Assembly (NCBI GenBank): GCA_029948255.1
Contig: JALIZF010001688.1
Coordinates: forward strand, 303,501 to 367,500
Source of the DNA: Telmatactis stephensoni
Lineage: Eukaryota > Cnidaria > Anthozoa > Actiniaria > Isophelliidae
Direction: 5' to 3'
Length of the DNA: 64,000 nucleotides
Part shown: positions 35,405 to 64,000 of the stretch, piece after piece
Layout: each line of letters begins with the position of its first letter
Position numbering within the stretch: the stretch's first letter is position 1
Position numbers and translations under genes: made by a program
The notes under the pieces: model-generated
The model's database searches: none
Told to the model about the DNA's origin: nothing
Seen by the model: the letters and a program-made list of their open reading frames with translations, nothing else

Positions 35405-35430
35405 TTAGTTTTAGGCGGGAAAAGCAGCGC
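35405..35430 (+). promoter_or_regulatory. Candidate HORMAD1 promoter element: E2F-like GGCGGGAAAA
   Basis: TTTTAGGCGGGAAAAGC at about 35409-35425 matches the E2F core GGCGGGAA. It lies in a locally GC-rich patch (CGCGCGCGG) about 1.2 kb before the HORMAD1 start codon and 260 bp before a non-coding exon. E2F-family control of meiotic and germline genes is known in animals. No TATA box is evident. This is inference from motif and position only. Confidence 0.4.
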
Positions 35431-35683
35431 GCGCGGTCGTTCCGGTCCTTATCCACACTTTTGTTTAGCTTTGATACGAAAACATTTCTTTTTCCTGTAG
35501 TTTCTCGTTCAAATTGAACTCAGGTAAAAAATATCTACAGACATCTTTGAACTGAGGCAAGCCGACTTAAGTTTATCCTTTTATCTTTAATTTGAAAAAG
35601 CAAAGGTACGTTTTCTTCATCAAGAGAACGCTGATGAACGTTTTGGACCTAAGTTTTAAATTTTCTTATCTTGATATTTTCAG

Positions 35684-35750
35684 AGAAGCAAGTCGCCAAA
35701 AGCTCCAAGGAAGACGAATTGACTAATGTTGTAACTGTGTAACAAAAAAG
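35684..35750 (+). other. Probable 5' UTR exon of HORMAD1
   Basis: It is bounded by ATATTTTCAG and AAAAAG|GTAAGG, good splice signals. An upstream donor AAAG|GTACG near 35605 could end a first non-coding exon that starts near the E2F-like motif. The exon contains a two-codon upstream frame (ATG TTG TAA). The next exon would begin at 36618, just before the start codon. Confidence 0.5.
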
Positions 35751-36630
35751 GTAAGGATTTGAGAAGTGTTGTCGAAGTCAAGTTCAGCTCAAACAACTCG
35801 TCGACAACCAAAACAAAAGAAAAAGAAATGAGCTTATTATTTGGCAATCGTCAAGCTTATTAAAAATTGAAAACAATTTTATTTCTCCAGGAAACAAGAC
35901 ATAGTAACAACGCTTACAACGCCGGATAACTGAAAACAAATGATAAAATCATTTTTTTTCCACTGAGGTCGTTTGAATGAAATTATAACCTAAAAAGCTA
36001 TTTTGGAACCGTCTAGCACAAATAAGCTTACTAAACTCGGCTGTATCTATTTGGTTTAACTTTCATTTAACTTAAGCTTATTATTTTGTTTCTGGGTTTC
36101 TATACTAAATTATTTATTTTATAGACTATTCATAAACTGCAAAAGGAAACTAGAACTAGAATGAGCTGTTTTCAGGCATTTTAAGTTGGAATATTTAGCA
36201 AAACTGTGAAGTTTGAAGGACTGAAATAAATTCACAACTCGCAAAGATACTTTGATTTTTGAAAAGTGTGAATTTTGTAAGAAAACCTTTGCTGGTAGGC
36301 GTTTTAGCTTTTGTCTACTAACAAATGTTTTCATACAAAATTTCGATCTTTGAAAATTAATATTTTCGTAAGTATTGAACATACTTCATTCAAACCTCAT
36401 AGTTTTACTAAATATTTGGATGTGTTCTTTCCAGCTACTGTACTATTTCTTTTTTGAGTCTCGGAGACTTTTGGTAATAAAAGCTCATTGCGAACAGAAT
36501 CGGTGAAGTTTTAAGAAATTCATTTAGAAGCCTGCCATTTGTGAAGAATGAACTAGTACAAGTAATATTCGACCCAATTTAACATAAATTATTAATATTT
36601 TGCTCATTTGCTTTTAGTAGTACCATCACC

Positions 36631-59459
<22,829 letters not shown>

Positions 59460-59779
59460 TAATGCAAATTCTACTTTGTAATTTGAAGTTCATCATGGCG
59501 GGATGTTTTGAGATGCCTTTAGTGAATTTTTTACGTTCTATTTGTTCCTGTTACGTCGAGTAAATTTACTTTTTAGAAAAAGGCAGCCAAAAAATCATAA
59601 TTGATGACAATTTTCTAATTCAGTTTTATGCATTAATGCAAATACTAGATTTCCTGCAACTGAGGGAATGACTGTAGAGGACAAATCGGTACAAGGTAAT
59701 AAGGGCTTAGTTCAGCGCCGTGTCTGCCATCTGCCGTACCAAAATGTTGCAACAAAATACAAAGAAAGTTCGGCGTTTC

Positions 59780-59785
59780 AATAAA
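59780..59785 (+). terminator. Candidate polyadenylation signal of HORMAD1
   Basis: AATAAA lies 321 bp after the stop codon; a second lies at 60110-60115. Which one is used cannot be told from sequence. Confidence 0.4.
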
Positions 59786-60769
59786 ATAGGAACTGCTGGT
59801 CCAATTCAGAATGGCCTAGGCATTCAACCCATCAGAGCCAGACGAATAAAAACGGCTATATCTAGAGTTTGACTTTAGAGCGACACATGGAAGGTACAGC
59901 GTCTGCACCTAACCTGTCTATAGCTAGGCTCACACTAATCCGGATAAAGTAGAAATAACGCATCTTTTTGTTACTGTTAGACCTCTCGTCCACACTACTG
60001 AAAATTAAAGTGCGTTCTCCTTTGTCTAAACTGCGAAACTTGAGGTAGAAAAGAGATTTCAAATTTATCCGAATTTGTGTAGACGAATCCTATGACAAGT
60101 AACACTGGCAATAAATTGTACTCTGCTCTTAAAAAAATGTTTGTAACAGATTCTTTTTCATTTTGTCTTTATTTGTCTGGCATTTATTGTATCTCAACTT
60201 TTAAAAAATGTCATTGAGACAAGAGTTTAATTCTCATAAACATTAAAAACTTTCAGCTACATTCTCTGGGCCTGCAGTCATTATTAATTGAATTTAGAGA
60301 AGGAAACTTAGACCAAGACAGAAAAAAATTGCCTGACCAAACTTTATTTGTGTAAGAAACATACTCTTCCATTGGATCATGCATCCCACTAGAATTAGTT
60401 TCGACCCGTTCATTTGTATATTCGTCATAATAATGTTAATTAGCTTGTTATCGTTTGTATCGGCTTAGGGGTTAAAAATCGTCCAGCCACGCCCTTCTTA
60501 CAGGACGCCCGGTATCTTTTAGGGGAATTGTTTAAAAATTTCCGACGAGCATACCCGATCGATCCTTTCACAATGGAATACTTTCTGAATACTACAGTCA
60601 CTGCATTTCTTTTTCCTGTGCTGCGTGACGTTGTATCACCCTCCCCTCCCCCCAGATCATGAGGCCGTTTACTTAGTAGTTAGTGTTGAACTGTTCAGTC
60701 AACCAATTTCAGCATAGATCGAGTTTGTTAGTGCTACGCACTATTATGTACTACCCTCTTAAAATAAAG

Positions 60770-60820
60770 TCTCTATCTATCTACAGGAGCTCATTGCTCT
60801 TGCTATCTATCTATCTATCG
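60770..60820. repeat. Short (CTAT)n microsatellite
   Basis: Two short CTAT runs are separated by AGGAGCTCATTGCTCTTG. Confidence 0.8.
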
Positions 60821-62254
60821 AAGCTCACAAATTCCGGTCAGCCAACTGAAAAGTGCCCTCAGAACCGTGTTTCTTGCAGTGCGTTACTTGACCAGATGAC
60901 TGTGATTTTGGCTTCTAGTATGGCCCTTGCCCTTCTGTTATTCAAACAATCTGCCGTCTTACTCGGGCCAAAATGTTGGACCATGACGTCACAACGGGCG
61001 ATTGGCTTTGGGGCTCCTGTGGAGGTCCACCTAAGTAACGCCTGGTTGATTACATCGACAGACGCGCGCTTCTCGAAAATTATTTGCTTTCTTTACACAT
61101 CAAAAAGCTCTATTTTGAAAGTGTCTAAAACACTCCTTCAGAGTCCATCCAGTTTAAGCTGACTGTAAAGTCTTCAAAGGTATGTTTATTGGAGTTATAC
61201 GTTACTTTATGTCAGCGTATTTTGTGCAGATCGCTCGTTGAGTTGAGTGAACACGAAAGCTAAATTCAACCCAATTGTATAAAATCGAACACATGCGGTT
61301 CTAGCAGTTATTGGATGACAAGGAAATATGCTTGACAAAGTAAAAAAGCCTACGTGGCTATTCACTGAGACTCATATAATAGGTTATTAGAAATATCAAC
61401 ATGTTCAATCCCCTCAATCATCTCACATATTTATGCATCATTTAAGCTTAACTTACTGCACAACTACACGTAACTTACAAGTCAGAAAGGTCTCCAGCTT
61501 CTTCAGTGTCCAAAAAATGAGATTGATAATCGATCTCGCCAACAGTACTTCATATCAATATTCATTAAAATGAAGCTTGATATGCTGAAATTTTCAAACT
61601 TTATTTATGGATGACTGCAACTGCAATAATTTAAGTCGACAAAAGCACATGTGATTAATAATGCAAATTAATGCAAAATCACACTCTAAAACTATTCATT
61701 ATAAAATTTTTAGTAACTAACACTTATTTAGATTAATACGGAGCTCTATCAGCCAGATGAGAAAAACATTTGCTCAAAAGAAACTACAAAAGTCGATCTA
61801 TTTAAGTTACATGTCGATAATGTCAGACGAAGCATCCTCTTGCAGAACACGACTGAGGCCGACAATAGTGTTGTTTCACCAACATATGTTTATTTTACAA
61901 TTCAAATAAAGAGTTAAAAATAACCATAGAACTGCAGAAACTCAATGCCATCTAGTATACACTTAGCTTGTTCAAGACCAGCCTAATTAATGTTTATGTA
62001 TCGAAGCGCGCGAGGAATGTACAGTCCTCCAGGCTAGAAACTAATGAGACATATCATATTTATATTTATTATACGGCTTCGCGATCGCGTACAAGATAGA
62101 AAGTTGCAGGTTTATCAGATCCCTTTTATCAATAAATTTTTAATTTTTAAAGCGAAAAGAGCCCTAAAAAAATAAAAAAAATTATTGATAAAAGGGATGT
62201 AAAAGTGTAAAGGAATGAACTTAAAAAAAAGAAAAGAAAACAGAGGATTGAGCG

Positions 62255-62345
62255 AATCCATCGAGATTCGAACCCGTAACCTTCCAGTTTGAATGCGATT
62301 GCAAAGCCGCCGTATTAGTTTTAACGTACAGGAGCTGAGCCTGGG
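62255..62345 (-). repeat. tRNA-like SINE remnant, reverse strand
   Basis: On the reverse strand GGTTACGGGTTCGAATCTCG looks like a B box, preceded by a weak tRNA-like arm with CTTTGCAAT. Stem pairing is poor, so a working tRNA is unlikely. Confidence 0.4.
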
Positions 62346-62559
62346 CTGCCTGTGTAGATACCATATATAGCTAAAATTTTCTATTTGTAAGTACAACACT
62401 GAGAGCTTATGACCCATTGCCATTAATTGGTGCCTTGATCCTGACACTTTCTCAGTGTGGTAATTTACTTTAACTAAATATGAACTTTTTCTGCCTTCGT
62501 TGTTAATTGCCACTTTTGTTAAGGGCTGAGCAGTTACCTTTTTCATCTGCACCAGTCCC

Positions 62560-62822
62560 CCCTCCCTGTAAATAATGACCAGTCCCTACCTGTAATGTAT
62601 ATATTTTTCATCTTCTATAGTATGTCTGTTGTTTTTAGATTGTATGTTTTATCTTTATTTAGGTGTTAGGTCGCAATTGGGATGAAAGTCCCAGCTATTC
62701 CTGTCACACTCCTCTCACACCCCCTACTTTTGATTGAATTTTTATGTGCATGTGTGGCTTGTCATTGTAATTTTAGTTTCTCCTGTATTGTAAATTTGTG
62801 ATCAACTCAACTCAACTCAACT
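62560..62822 (+). mobile_element. Possible LINE 3' tail ending in (CTCAA)n
   Basis: GGGATGAAAGTCCCAG and TGTAAATTTGTGATCAACTC followed by repeated AACTC units look like a non-LTR retrotransposon 3' end. No coding part is present. Confidence 0.35.
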
Positions 62823-63094
62823 ATATCTCTGTGCATGAACCTATTCTTAGGAATATAATAAATAAAAATTATATAGAGATATATAACCCAGCAGACTATT
62901 CTATACAATATAGATGGCTATATATATAGGTAAAAGATAAAATTATAAATGTTGTCCTCTGTGAAATTAATGTAATATTGTGTTAAAAATAACCATATCT
63001 CTATGCAAGAACCTTCCCTAGGAAAATATAATAAATTAAATATAGATATGAATAGCCCCAACAGACTATTCTATACAATATAGGTAGCTATATA
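62821..63094. repeat. Direct duplication with ~170-bp period
   Basis: ATATCTCTGTGCATGAACCT ... CAGACTATTCTATACAATAT (62823-62928) recurs as ATATCTCTATGCAAGAACCT ... CAGACTATTCTATACAATAT (62995-63094). Confidence 0.8.
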
Positions 63095-63413
63095 TACACC
63101 TATTCCAAAAATTGCTGTCGCAACAAGTCCTCATTGCACAGTCCAAGACTGCAAAGGATTTCGGTAGCTGTTTGTTGATTCATCAGGTTGCTATTGTCTT
63201 TCCTTGTGCGCTGGTTCCTTGGTGAACATTCTAAACATTCCAGCAAGCATTGAGAGCAATAATTAGGCCTTTTGTATTCATGCTTCACATGTTTCGTTCA
63301 ATCAAAACATGCTATGAATATATTAATTATTAGAATACTACCAAAATCCTTTGCAGTCTTGGACTGTGCACCCAGGACTTGCTGCGACAACGATTTTTGG
63401 AATAGGTGTATAT
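63091..63413. mobile_element. MITE of the ACACCTATTCCAAAA family, copy 5, with ~80-bp inverted arms
   Basis: The left end TACACCTATTCCAAAAATTG then CTGTCGCAACAAGTCC; the right end GGACTTGCTGCGACAACGAT then TTTTGGAATAGGTGTA. The arms share CACAGTCCAAGACTGCAAAG. It is the best-preserved long-armed member of this family in the window. Confidence 0.88.
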
Positions 63414-63486
63414 GCATCAGCCAACATTGTAATATTGGACCAACAATGTTGGGGGAAGTTGGATCTATTTCTGCTTATTATATGAT

Positions 63487-63866
63487 TGAGTCGGTTTTCT
63501 TTGTTATTTGTAGGGCTTTATATCGCGTATTTCCCTAGTCATTATGAATTCAAGGGCATTATACAGATATTGCCCTCGCTCCATACTTCCCTAGGTCATC
63601 TTAATTTGGATGTTAGACTTAGAAATTTTCTACTAAGCCCCGAAATCATACACTAAGTAGCCAATTTTGGCGAAAAAAAAATCACTTATTAAGAAATAAC
63701 CACTTTAGGATTCAAACCCGAGACCTTCTGCACACCTATACACGCCTTTAACCTCTATATTACTGAGCTAACTGATGGAAACTTAACAACAAAAAATCGT
63801 TTTGTCTGTTACAATAGTGTTCGTTAACTTCACCATGAATAGAATTGAAAAGCAATTGTTTAAGAT
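63487..63866 (-). mobile_element. SINE-like repeat, reverse-strand copy of 29868-30243
   Basis: Read on the reverse strand it has AAGCAATTGCTTTTC-type start sequence (AAACAATTGCTTTTCAATTC), a tRNA-like head with GTTAGCTCAGTAATATAGAG and GGTTTGAATCCT, then the GAGGGCAATATCTGTATA body. It aligns with the forward copy at 29868. Confidence 0.7.
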
Positions 63867-64000
63867 TTCCTTCTGGGAATTCAGTAACAATGATCAGATA
63901 GTTAATGTCATTTGGGATTGTTTTAGTGTGAAAACCTTCTCAATCATATAATAAACCAGTTAATTACCTTGACCTTGGCATTAAGCCATATAGATACCTC

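Larger units (their letters stand above)
59460..64000. other. Downstream intergenic region, no gene seen
   Basis: HORMAD1 3' flank followed by AT-rich DNA with repeats. A 159-codon frame at 60683-61162 shows no domain, begins in a CTAT microsatellite and lacks splice context. I see no RNA gene beyond tRNA-like repeat remnants. Confidence 0.55.

Noticed and set aside
60683..61162. 159-codon frame after HORMAD1
   Set aside because: Contains a CTAT microsatellite, low-complexity leucine/serine runs and no family motif or supporting splice structure.

Overview
This is a window of animal nuclear DNA, most likely from a cnidarian and probably an anthozoan such as a stony coral. The reasons are AT-rich DNA with GT-AG introns, a large extracellular protein built from TSP1, von Willebrand A (vWA) and discoidin (F5/8 type C) modules of the coral-matrix/coadhesin style, a HORMAD1 gene that keeps an ancestral PHD/winged-helix region, and a heavy load of tRNA-derived SINEs, MITEs and satellites. 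No species can be named from the sequence alone.

Gene 1 (+ strand, first visible coding exon 1905, stop 28605) is open at its 5' side: no start codon or signal peptide exon is seen. It reads TSP1 x2, vWA, 12 discoidin domains, vWA. Nearly every module is a phase 1-1 exon or exon group. Discoidin domains D2-D6 and D7-D11 share the same order of two subtypes (B A B B A), which suggests duplication of a five-domain block. Four local frame lesions (end of D6, two in D11, one in D12) lie in or after D6. They mean either assembly/sequencing errors or ongoing decay.

Positions 28606-35400 hold no convincing gene, only foldback elements, a SINE-like repeat and microsatellites.

Gene 2 (+ strand, coding 36631-59459, 28 coding exons) is a HORMAD1/Hop1-type meiotic chromosome-axis protein. 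My splice model gives 1791 nt in one open frame (596 aa): HORMA domain, acidic linker, PHD finger, winged helix, basic C-terminal tail. An E2F-like motif and a 5' UTR exon lie upstream (about 35.4-35.75 kb).

The most unusual structure is in the 7.8 kb intron after an 11-nt microexon of gene 2. A 7,046-bp foldback element (45288-52333) is flanked by a perfect 8-bp duplication (CTAAATCG). Its inverted ends carry a 19-bp minisatellite, its interior-plus-right-end is present twice in direct orientation, and a 1.76 kb 9-bp minisatellite with a 27-bp higher-order period sits between the two copies.

After 59460 the window is intergenic, with more foldback elements and a reverse-strand copy of a SINE-like repeat seen at 29.9 kb. 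All exon borders come from splice motifs, phase and domain alignment by eye; no transcript or database search was available.
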